Source: Deltaproteobacteria bacterium (GTDB lineage: Bacteria > Desulfobacterota > Desulfobulbia > Desulfobulbales > Desulfobulbaceae). From it: a DNA stretch of 9,326 nucleotides. Location: assembly GCA_013151365.1 (NCBI GenBank), contig JAADIK010000197.1, positions 10,571 through 19,896 on the forward strand, read 5' to 3'. Below the pieces are notes generated by a model, which made no database searches, was not told the DNA's origin, and saw only the letters and a program-made list of their open reading frames with translations. This document shows positions 1 through 5,591 of the stretch, piece by piece; position 1 is the first letter of the stretch; every line of letters begins with the position of its first letter. The position numbers and the translations under genes are program-made.

Positions 1-52
1 GCGTAGGGCGGCTTTTTATGCGCAAACCCTAAGAAGAAGACATGTGTTGGTC
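1..52. other. Left edge, no gene supported
   Basis: No reading frame that enters from the left edge carries recognisable protein sequence, and stops occur early in the frames checked. The segment probably holds the end of an upstream intergenic region. A GC-rich patch followed by five T residues (about 5-17) could be the tail of a terminator for an upstream gene, but its 5' half lies outside the window and this cannot be tested here. Confidence 0.3.
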
Positions 53-83
53 TTGACATTGGCCGATTCATGCGCATTATAAA
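53..83 (+). promoter_or_regulatory. Putative dnaK promoter
   Basis: A perfect -35 hexamer TTGACA lies at 53-58. An AT-rich -10 region follows: ATTATA at 76-81 gives a 17-base spacer, while TATAAA at 78-83 gives 19. The -35 is embedded in CTTGACA, which also resembles the heat-shock sigma-32 -35 element, so either housekeeping or heat-shock sigma use is possible. No CIRCE element (TTAGCACTC-N9-GAGTGCTAA) is visible. A short palindrome GAGTACTC at 119-126 lies in the leader, with no assigned function. The call rests on hexamer match and position only. Confidence 0.6.
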
Positions 84-147
84 TAAAGTCGCCGGTAGGC
101 GGCGGTATGAAGCAAATTGAGTACTCGTGATATAAGGAGAGGAGATC

Positions 148-2079
148 ATGGGCAGAATAATTGGAATTGACCTTGGAACCACCAACTCATGCGTGGCAAT
201 TATGGATGGCGGTGAGCCCAAGGTTATCGAGAATGCAGAAGGAAACCGAACAACGCCGTCAGTGGTGGCGTTCTCCGATAACGGCGAGCGCCTGGTCGGC
301 CAGGTGGCCAAACGCCAGGCCGTCACCAATCCGACCAGGACCCTGTTTGCCATCAAGCGTCTGATCGGTCGTAAATTTACCGATCCCGAGGTTAAGAAAT
401 CCATCGAGATCAGCCCCTTTAAGATTGTCGAAGGGGCCAATGGCGATGCCGCTGTGGAAGTGGACGGCAAGGTCTACAGCCCGGCCGAGATTTCGGCCAT
501 GATCCTGGGCAAGATGAAAAAAACAGCCGAAGAGTACCTGGGCGAACCGGTAACGGAAGCGGTTGTCACGGTTCCTGCCTACTTTAACGACGCCCAGCGT
601 CAGGCCACCAAGGATGCCGGCAAGATCGCCGGTCTGAACGTGCAGCGGATTATCAACGAGCCGACGGCGGCTTCGCTGGCCTACGGCCTTGACAAGAAAG
701 GCGAGGAAAAAATCGCGGTTTTCGACCTGGGCGGCGGCACCTTTGATGTCTCGATCCTGGAGATCGGTGACGGTGTCTTTGAGGTCAAGTCCACCAACGG
801 CGACACCTTTCTCGGCGGCGAGGATTTTGACATGCGTATCGTCAACTGGCTGGCCGATGAATTCAAGCGCGACCAGGGGATTGACCTGCGCGGCGACAAC
901 ATGGCCCTGCAACGGCTCAAGGAAGAGGCGGAAAAGGCCAAGATGGAGCTGTCAACCACCATGGAGACCAATATCAACCTGCCGTTCATCACGGCCGACG
1001 CTTCCGGGCCCAAGCACTTGAATGCCAAGCTTTCCCGGGCCAAGCTCGAGGCCCTGGTCGAAGACCTGATCGATCGAACGGAAGGTCCGTGCCGGACCGC
1101 CTTGAAGGATGCCGGCCTGACCGCTTCAGATATTGATGAGGTTATCCTGGTCGGCGGCATGATCCGGATGCCCAAGGTTCAGGAGAAGGTCAAGTCGATC
1201 TTCGGCAAAGAGCCGCACAAAGGGGTCAACCCGGACGAAGTTGTCGCCATCGGCGCAGCCATCCAGGGCGGGGTCCTCAAGGGCGACGTCAAGGACGTCC
1301 TGCTCCTGGATGTCACCCCGCTTTCCCTCGGGATCGAGACCCTCGGCGGCGTGTTCACCAAGCTTATCGAGAAAAACACGACGGTACCGACTAAAAAGAG
1401 CCAGATTTTCTCGACGGCCGCGGATAATCAGCCGGCAGTGTCGATCCATGTCCTGCAGGGTGAACGGGAGATGGCGCAGGATAACAAGACGATCGGTCGT
1501 TTTGAACTGACCTCTATCCCGCCGGTGCCGCGCGGCGTTCCGCAGATCGAGGTGACCTTTGATCTGGATGCCAACGGCATCCTGAACGTCTCGGCCAAGG
1601 ACCTGGGAACCGGCAAGGAACAGGCCATCCGGATCACCGCCTCCAGCGGTCTGTCCGAGGAGGAGGTCGAGCGGATGAAGAAGGATGCCGAGCTCCACGC
1701 CGAAGAGGACAAAAAGCGCAAGGCCTTGGTCGAGGCCAAGAATAACGCCGATTCCATGATTCACATGACGGAAAAGAGTCTGTCCGAACTTGGTGACAAG
1801 GTGGATGCCGCAACCAAGTCAAGCGTGGAGCAGGAGATCGCCAACCTCAAGAAGGTCCTTGAAGGCGAGGATACCGAGGCGATCAAGAGCGCCACGGAGT
1901 CCTTGACCCAGGCCTCCCATAAGCTGGCCGAGTTGATTTACTCCCAGGCCAACCAGGGCGGTGAGTCCGGCGGCGCCGGGAATGCTGGCGCTGGTGGTTC
2001 AGCGGGAGAAGGGGGCTCGGGAGGATCAGGGAAAGGAGACGATGACGTTGTCGACGCCGACTTTGAAGAAGTAAAATAA
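148..2079 (+). CDS. dnaK: Chaperone DnaK (Hsp70)
   Basis: Cytosolic ATP-dependent Hsp70 that binds exposed hydrophobic segments of unfolded proteins and cycles with DnaJ and GrpE. The 643 residues match the usual bacterial length. The nucleotide-binding domain (about 1-380) shows phosphate motif 1 IDLGTTNS with Cys15, catalytic Lys70, Glu171 in NEPTAAS, and phosphate motif 2 DLGGGTFD with the autophosphorylation threonine at 198. The hydrophobic linker VLLLDV is at 384-389, followed by the substrate-binding beta domain and helical lid (about 500-600). A Gly/Ser-rich tail (603-629) leads to the conserved acidic end DDDVVDADFEEVK. The start is supported by a purine-rich ribosome binding site, AAGGAGAGGAG (134-144). 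One oddity is Ile339 in GGMIRMP, where Thr or Ser is usual. No grpE or dnaJ lies beside it in the window, and a strong terminator follows, so it is probably monocistronic. Identity is certain. Confidence 0.99.
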   Translation: MGRIIGIDLGTTNSCVAIMDGGEPKVIENAEGNRTTPSVVAFSDNGERLVGQVAKRQAVTNPTRTLFAIKRLIGRKFTDPEVKKSIEISPFKIVEGANGDAAVEVDGKVYSPAEISAMILGKMKKTAEEYLGEPVTEAVVTVPAYFNDAQRQATKDAGKIAGLNVQRIINEPTAASLAYGLDKKGEEKIAVFDLGGGTFDVSILEIGDGVFEVKSTNGDTFLGGEDFDMRIVNWLADEFKRDQGIDLRGDNMALQRLKEEAEKAKMELSTTMETNINLPFITADASGPKHLNAKLSRAKLEALVEDLIDRTEGPCRTALKDAGLTASDIDEVILVGGMIRMPKVQEKVKSIFGKEPHKGVNPDEVVAIGAAIQGGVLKGDVKDVLLLDVTPLSLGIETLGGVFTKLIEKNTTVPTKKSQIFSTAADNQPAVSIHVLQGEREMAQDNKTIGRFELTSIPPVPRGVPQIEVTFDLDANGILNVSAKDLGTGKEQAIRITASSGLSEEEVERMKKDAELHAEEDKKRKALVEAKNNADSMIHMTEKSLSELGDKVDAATKSSVEQEIANLKKVLEGEDTEAIKSATESLTQASHKLAELIYSQANQGGESGGAGNAGAGGSAGEGGSGGSGKGDDDVVDADFEEVK

Positions 2080-2102
2080 ATAGATCTTTGATCCTGTTTC
2101 AG

Positions 2103-2142
2103 GGGGAGTGCGGAATATTACTATTCCGCACTCCCCTTTTTT
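2103..2142 (+). terminator. Intrinsic terminator of dnaK
   Basis: A perfect 15-bp stem (2103-2117 with 2122-2136, beginning GGGGAGTGCGG) closes a TTAC loop and is followed at once by six T residues (2137-2142). It begins 24 bases after the dnaK stop codon. This is a textbook Rho-independent terminator and isolates dnaK from trpS. Confidence 0.95.
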
Positions 2143-2203
2143 ATTGTTTTTCGCTATGTTGTCGGTAACCTTAGTCAGGGATAAGCAAAGAACCGCCATA
2201 ATC

Positions 2204-2261
2204 CCGGCCTGTAACTGTTCTGCCGCACTCCATCTTCGGGCGATCGGGCAGCCAGGGCCGG
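2204..2261 (+). other. Foldable leader upstream of trpS
   Basis: In the gap between the dnaK terminator and trpS, CCGGCC (2204-2209) can pair with GGCCGG (2256-2261), and nested inside CTGCC (2220-2224) can pair with GGCAG (2247-2251). This could be a structured 5' leader. I see no T-box consensus, no leader peptide with Trp codons and no T-run, so regulation by tRNA or tryptophan is not supported. A TTGTCG at 2159-2164 is only a poor -35 candidate, so the trpS promoter is not placed. Confidence 0.3.
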
Positions 2262-2283
2262 ACGCAACAAGGATAACGAAACC

Positions 2284-3252
2284 ATGAAAAGAATCTTATC
2301 AGGTATTCAGCCTTCGGGACAACTACATATCGGCAATTATTTCGGCATGATGAAGACCATGATCGACTACATGCAAAACGCTGATCTCTATGTGTTCATC
2401 GTGGATCTGCATGCCTTGACCACGGTTCATGATCGTGACCGCCTCAGGCGGGGAACCCTTGAGTCGGCGGCCGATTTCATGGCGCTTGGTCTTGATCCCG
2501 GGCGCTGTACCTTCTGGGTGCAGTCGGATGTTCCCGAGGTCTGCGAATTGATGTGGGTGCTGTCAACGCAGACGTCCATGGGGTTGCTTGAGCGTTGTCA
2601 TTCCTACAAGGATAAGATCGCCAAGGGCATCGCCCCCAGTCACGGCCTGTTTGCCTACCCGGTGCTGATGGCCGCCGACATTCTGTTGTACCAGTCAGAG
2701 GTCGTGCCGGTCGGCAAGGACCAGAAGCAGCATCTCGAAGTCGCCCGTGACATCGCCATCAGGTTCAACAACATCTATGGCGAAACCTTTATTGTGCCCG
2801 AACCGGCGATTAACGAAAACACGGCCATTGTTCCCGGACTCGACGGCCAGAAGATGTCTAAATCATACGGCAATACCATCCCTATTTTCCTGGCTGAAAA
2901 GCCGTTGCGTAAATGCGTCATGTCGATCCGGACCGATTCGACCCCGGTTGAGGAGCCCAAGAACCCGGACACCTGCAATCTTTTCGCCCTGCTCAAGCTC
3001 TTTGCTTCGCCCGGGCGGCTCGCCGAGATCCGCGACCTCTACGTCAACGGCGGCGCGGCTTACGGTTACATCAAACAGGAGTTGTTTGAACTGATCCGCG
3101 ACTATTTTGCCGCGGCCAGGGAGAAAAAGAAGGACTTGCTGGCCAATCAGGATTATCTGCGGGAGGTGCTGAAAAAGGGAGCGGACCGGGCGAGAGCCAA
3201 GGCGGCAACGACCATGGATATCGTCAGAGACCGGGTCGGGCTCAAATACTAA
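2284..3252 (+). CDS. trpS: Tryptophanyl-tRNA synthetase
   Basis: Cytosolic class Ic aminoacyl-tRNA synthetase that charges tRNA-Trp with tryptophan using ATP; it works as a dimer. The 322 residues match the usual bacterial length. The Rossmann catalytic domain opens with SGIQPSGQLHIGN, carrying the HIGH-type signature HIGN at 15-18. The MAADILLY segment (129-136) holds Asp132, which in this family contacts the tryptophan indole nitrogen, and VGKDQKQH (143-150) follows. The second class I signature KMSKS is intact at 190-194. The C-terminal helical region (about 205-322) is the anticodon-recognition part. The start is supported by a modest ribosome binding site AAGGA (2269-2273) ten bases upstream. 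It stands alone between a terminator and a long gene-free stretch and has no evident link to the methyltransferase operon. Identity is certain. Confidence 0.98.
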   Translation: MKRILSGIQPSGQLHIGNYFGMMKTMIDYMQNADLYVFIVDLHALTTVHDRDRLRRGTLESAADFMALGLDPGRCTFWVQSDVPEVCELMWVLSTQTSMGLLERCHSYKDKIAKGIAPSHGLFAYPVLMAADILLYQSEVVPVGKDQKQHLEVARDIAIRFNNIYGETFIVPEPAINENTAIVPGLDGQKMSKSYGNTIPIFLAEKPLRKCVMSIRTDSTPVEEPKNPDTCNLFALLKLFASPGRLAEIRDLYVNGGAAYGYIKQELFELIRDYFAAAREKKKDLLANQDYLREVLKKGADRARAKAATTMDIVRDRVGLKY

Positions 3253-3288
3253 GTCGGTACGTAAAGATAAGTTTGCTATCGTCGGAGT

Positions 3289-3330
3289 CCGGGAAAACAG
3301 ACAGATGGAGCAATTCCTCTGTCTGCCCGG
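3289..3330 (+). other. Strong hairpin after trpS, without a T-run
   Basis: CCGGG (3289-3293) pairs with CCCGG (3326-3330), CAGACAGA (3298-3305) pairs with TCTGTCTG (3318-3325), and GGA (3307-3309) pairs with TCC (3315-3317). That makes 16 base pairs with an AAAA bulge and a one-base bulge. It starts 37 bases after the trpS stop. No T-run follows, so it is not a standard intrinsic terminator. It could stabilise the 3' end of the trpS mRNA or belong to the adjacent repeat element. The pairing is seen directly; the role is not. Confidence 0.5.
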
Positions 3331-3402
3331 CCTGAAAAATCAACAGGGCAAAGGGGGCGGCCCTGTATACCAAGCTCAGCTTGATATTGACCGAGGAGAA
3401 GG

Positions 3403-3480
3403 TTCTCGCAGAGCTCACGGAGTACACAAGGCCCAAAAAAGACAAGACAAAAAAACCTCTGTGATCCCCGGGCCTTGGTG
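3403..3480. repeat. Degenerate CAGAG/CTCTG-rich intergenic repeat
   Basis: The + strand runs through CTCGCAGAG, CTCACGGAG and TACACAAGG in near-tandem 8-9 base units. After an A-rich spacer it continues with CCTCTGTG and GGGCCTTGGTGAG, which reads as the same kind of sequence in inverse orientation. CAAGGCCC (3427-3434) and GGGCCTTG (3470-3477) form an 8-bp inverted repeat. ACCTCTGTG recurs at 3455-3463 and 3724-3732. It resembles the degenerate CACAGAG-type intergenic sequences I recall from environmental anaerobe genomes, but that is from memory and unverified. It may be a decayed non-autonomous repeat. Confidence 0.45.
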
Positions 3481-3494
3481 AGAGACAAGACAAA
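3440..3494. repeat. 12-bp direct repeat AGACAAGACAAA
   Basis: AGACAAGACAAA occurs exactly at 3440-3451 and again at 3483-3494, with starts 43 bases apart. Each copy itself contains the tandem pentamer AGACA-AGACA. The two copies flank the CCTCTGTG...GGGCCTTG part of the repeat element. They could be slippage products, part of the repeat family, or a remnant of target-site duplication. Confidence 0.55.
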
Positions 3495-3686
3495 GAATCC
3501 AGAGTGAAAACGCCCGTTTCCCCACCGCCGGCAATGGTCTCTTGGGCGGGTATCCGTGTTGGGCAAAAAAATAAAATCCTCTTTTTTCACCGGGTTGTCA
3601 TCAAGATCGTTAATGTTTCTCCCTTTTTCCATAGATATTTTCTATTTGGCATATCGGCATATTTAATTTAGTCTCCACCATTATTG

Positions 3687-3713
3687 CCGTGCGTCCACGG
3701 AAATTATTTTTTT
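3687..3713 (+). terminator. Weak terminator-like hairpin in operon leader
   Basis: CCGTG (3687-3691) and CACGG (3696-3700) form a 5-bp stem with a CGTC loop, followed by AAATTATTTTTTT (3701-3713). The stem is short, but its position upstream of the operon and the seven-T tail make it terminator- or attenuator-like. CGTCCAC (3692-3698) could instead pair with GTGGACG (3730-3736), a mutually exclusive fold that would open the terminator stem. This is a possible switch and nothing more is shown by the sequence. Confidence 0.35.
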
Positions 3714-3738
3714 GCTTTCGACGACCTCTGTGGACGGC

Positions 3739-3777
3739 GCGCCACAATTACCCTCCAAAAAAAAAGACAATTGGCGC
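3739..3777. other. Bulged hairpin around an A-tract
   Basis: GCGCC (3739-3743) pairs with GGCGC (3773-3777) and AATT (3746-3749) pairs with AATT (3769-3772), leaving an AC bulge and a 19-base loop that contains a nine-A tract. As DNA it could be a bent or protein-binding site; as RNA it would be part of the operon leader. No regulator is known for it. Confidence 0.35.
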
Positions 3778-3818
3778 AATAAATATTTTCGCCATGACCA
3801 TTGCCGCAACCGATGACA

Positions 3819-3837
3819 GCGGATGACGTTTGTCCGC
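3819..3837. other. Short hairpin just before the operon's RBS
   Basis: GCGGA (3819-3823) pairs with TCCGC (3833-3837) over a 9-base loop. It ends 15 bases before the ribosome binding site of the corrinoid protein gene. It may be an operator half-site pair or an mRNA 5' structure. Confidence 0.3.
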
Positions 3838-3852
3838 CATAAATTAAAAACA

Positions 3853-3860
3853 GGGAGGAG
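3853..3860 (+). promoter_or_regulatory. Strong ribosome binding site of the corrinoid protein gene
   Basis: GGGAGGAG lies 8 bases before the ATG at 3869. It is a much better Shine-Dalgarno match than those of trpS or of the second methyltransferase gene, so the operon's first gene is probably well translated. It also fixes the start codon. Confidence 0.8.
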
Positions 3861-3868
3861 AGAGGCAC

Positions 3869-4528
3869 ATGGGAGAAAAACAGGAGATCCTGCAACAACT
3901 TGCCCAAGCAGTGGTGGAAATGGATGAGGAGGCGGCGGTAACGGTGGCCGAACAGGCCTTCCGGGTCGGAATCGATCCCTACGAGGCGATTACCGACGGT
4001 CTCACCGTGGGTATGGGAATAGTCAATGAAAAGTTTGAGAACGAGGAATATTTCGTGCCGGAAATACTCTTGTGCGCCGATGCCATGTATGCCGGACTCG
4101 AGGTCCTCCGGCCCCACCTCAAAATCGAAGCCGCGTCACATCACGCCAGGGTGGTGATCGGAGTGGTGGAGGGCGACACGCACGATATCGGCAAAAATCT
4201 GGTCAAGATGATGCTGGAGACCGCAGCCTTGGAGGTTTACGACCTGGGCCGCAACGTTCCCCTTCATGACTTTGTGGACAAGGCCCTGGAAATAGATGCC
4301 CAGATGATCTGTCTTTCCACCCTCATGACCACCACCATGGACGGCATGAAGAAGGTGGTCGATATCCTGGAGGAAAAGGGCGTTCGCGACCGCTTCGTCG
4401 TCATGGTCGGCGGCGGGCCTATTTCCCAGACCTTTGCCGATTCGATCGGCGCCGACGGCTACGCCGCCAATGCCGCCGCCGCGGTGCGTAAGGCCAACGA
4501 ACTCATAGAAAACATGGTGACCGCATGA
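3869..4528 (+). CDS. Corrinoid (cobalamin-binding) methyltransferase subunit
   Basis: Small cytosolic methyl carrier of the MtaC/MtbC/MttC and MetH B12-domain family. Its cobalamin accepts a methyl group from one methyltransferase and hands it to another, cycling between Co(I) and methyl-Co(III). The 219 residues match free-standing corrinoid proteins. An N-terminal helical cap (about 5-85, B12-binding_2 type) is followed by a Rossmann-like B12 domain (about 93-210). The signature DxHxxG is intact as DTHDIG (103-108), with His105 as the expected lower cobalt ligand. The downstream motifs are also present: SxL as STL (150-152) and the glycine patch GGG (181-183). The stop codon overlaps the next gene's start (ATGA). 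Being first in the operon, with two or more methyltransferases and an activator behind it, supports the role. Which substrate feeds it cannot be read from this subunit. Confidence 0.95.
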   Translation: MGEKQEILQQLAQAVVEMDEEAAVTVAEQAFRVGIDPYEAITDGLTVGMGIVNEKFENEEYFVPEILLCADAMYAGLEVLRPHLKIEAASHHARVVIGVVEGDTHDIGKNLVKMMLETAALEVYDLGRNVPLHDFVDKALEIDAQMICLSTLMTTTMDGMKKVVDILEEKGVRDRFVVMVGGGPISQTFADSIGADGYAANAAAAVRKANELIENMVTA

Positions 4529-5580
4529 TGACCAATACCTTGAGCGACCAGATGACTCCCAAACAGAGAATGGCCTGCTTCCTGCAGGGACAAGAGGTGG
4601 ACCGGCCCCCTTGCGCGCCCCTCATCCTCAACCATGCGGCCAGGGTTTCCGGAGTCAAGATCTCCGAGTACAACCAGGACGGCAGGACCATGGGCGCGGC
4701 CCACGTGGCTGCCTTTAAAGAATACGGCCATGATTTTATTTTTATCTTTTCCACCACCTCGACCCTGGCCGAGGCCATGGGGACCAAACTCTTCTTTCCG
4801 GACGATGACGCGCCCTGGGTGGAAGAGCCGGTTGTGCGGCAGCCGGCCGACCTGGCCAAGGTCAGGACCGTGGACCCGCAACGGGACGGGCGGCTGCCCG
4901 TCTATCTTGAGGCCACCAGGCTCTGCTGTGACCGGATCGGCGAGGATGTCTTTGTCGGCTGCGTGTTTTCCGGGCCGTTTACCACTGCCGCCGCCTTGCG
5001 CGGCACGGAAAACTTTGTCAAGGAGACCTACAAAAATCCCGAATTGGTCCATAAACTCCTGACCCTGGCCCTGGACAACGCCCTCATCTTTGTCGACGCC
5101 ATCCTGGCGGCGGGCGGCATCCCGGTGCTGGTGGAGCCGGTGGCCAGCGGCAGCCTCATCAGCCCGGTCATGTTCAAGAAGTTTGCCCTGCCCTATCTCA
5201 AGCCGATCGTGGAAAAGATCCAGCAGGCCAACCTGCCGTGCATCCTCCATATCTGCGGCAAAACCACCAAGGTTGTGGAGTTGATGGCCGATACCGGCGC
5301 CAACGCCCTGAGCCTTGACGTGATCGACCTGGCCGAGGCCAAGGAAAAGGTCGGTGACAGGGTATGTCTGATCGGCAATGTCAACCCGGCAAAGACCATG
5401 CTCAAGGGCGGTCCCCGGGATGTGGCCCGGGAGGCCCGGGCATGTCTTGCCCGGGCCGGGGATAATCCGGCCGGCTTTATCCTGTCAAGTGGCTGCGAGG
5501 TCCCGATCAACACCCGGCCGGCAAACATCCATGCCATGATTGACGCGGCAAGAAGTTACCGGCCGCAGGCCGGGCTCTAA
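4525..5580 (+). CDS. URO-D/MtaA-like zinc methyltransferase (paralogue 1)
   Basis: A 351-residue TIM-barrel protein of the uroporphyrinogen-decarboxylase superfamily, in the branch that includes methylcobamide:coenzyme M methyltransferases. It probably moves a methyl group to or from the adjacent corrinoid protein. The zinc signature H-x-C...C is complete: His242 and Cys244 in LHICGKTT, and Cys324 in SSGCEVP. Other family features are GPFTTAAALRG (150-160), the ISP-x-MF-KKFALPYLKP segment (about 212-227) and LIGNVNP (282-288). The RQAGRY-type N-terminal substrate motif of true heme-pathway HemE is absent. The start overlaps the previous stop by four bases; a second ATG at 4528 is equally possible and would remove one residue. 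Whether it acts on the substrate (MT1 role) or the acceptor (MT2 role) is undecided. Confidence 0.88.
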   Translation: MMTNTLSDQMTPKQRMACFLQGQEVDRPPCAPLILNHAARVSGVKISEYNQDGRTMGAAHVAAFKEYGHDFIFIFSTTSTLAEAMGTKLFFPDDDAPWVEEPVVRQPADLAKVRTVDPQRDGRLPVYLEATRLCCDRIGEDVFVGCVFSGPFTTAAALRGTENFVKETYKNPELVHKLLTLALDNALIFVDAILAAGGIPVLVEPVASGSLISPVMFKKFALPYLKPIVEKIQQANLPCILHICGKTTKVVELMADTGANALSLDVIDLAEAKEKVGDRVCLIGNVNPAKTMLKGGPRDVAREARACLARAGDNPAGFILSSGCEVPINTRPANIHAMIDAARSYRPQAGL

Positions 5581-5591
5581 GGGAAAAAAGA

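Larger units (their letters stand above)
3253..3868. other. 616-base gene-free region between trpS and the operon
   Basis: No convincing gene lies here. The left half (3253-3550) contains a strong hairpin and repetitive CAGAG/CTCTG-type sequence. It also has a compact dyad CAAGCT-C-AGCTTG (3371-3383) and the near-palindrome GAGAA-GG-TTCTC (3396-3407). The right half (about 3590-3850) is clearly AT-richer than the flanking genes and holds several small hairpins plus a tandem 7-mer GGCATAT (3648-3654 and 3656-3662). The promoter of the downstream operon must lie here or further left, but no good -35/-10 pair or GG-N10-GC sigma-54 site was found. No cobalamin-riboswitch B12 box was recognised. 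Minus-strand open frames in the left half read through the repeat and do not look like real proteins. Confidence 0.7.

Noticed and set aside
1..147. CIRCE/HrcA operator in front of dnaK
   Set aside because: No TTAGCACTC-N9-GAGTGCTAA or close variant is present; the GAGTACTC palindrome at 119-126 does not match.
259..1764. Long minus-strand open frames inside dnaK (259-912, 681-1175, 1126-1764)
   Set aside because: They are antisense shadows of a conserved dnaK frame in GC-rich DNA, with no recognisable domains and no plausible ribosome binding sites.
3276..3632. Minus-strand open frames of 118 and 83 codons downstream of trpS (3276-3632 and 3242-3493)
   Set aside because: They read through the hairpin and degenerate repeat, have no clear Shine-Dalgarno sequence, and their translations show no domain. 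I cannot exclude that the first part of the 118-codon frame is a remnant of a gene, but nothing supports it.
3646..3662. Sigma-54 promoter at the TGGCAT...GGCAT repeat
   Set aside because: The GG and GC dinucleotides are not 10 bases apart as required; the sequence is a tandem 7-mer instead.
3500..3868. Cobalamin riboswitch upstream of the operon
   Set aside because: The location would suit one, but I could not find a convincing B12 box or the conserved core; the GCCAC at 3741-3745 alone is not enough.
3704..4117. Minus-strand open frame of 137 codons overlapping the start of the corrinoid protein gene
   Set aside because: It overlaps a conserved domain on the other strand and crosses the operon leader; no family features are visible.
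5414..5455. Four CCCGGG hexamers within 42 bases in paralogue 1
   Set aside because: They sit at multiples of three bases and come from repeated GCC-CGG (Ala-Arg) codons in a GC-rich gene; no independent function is implied.
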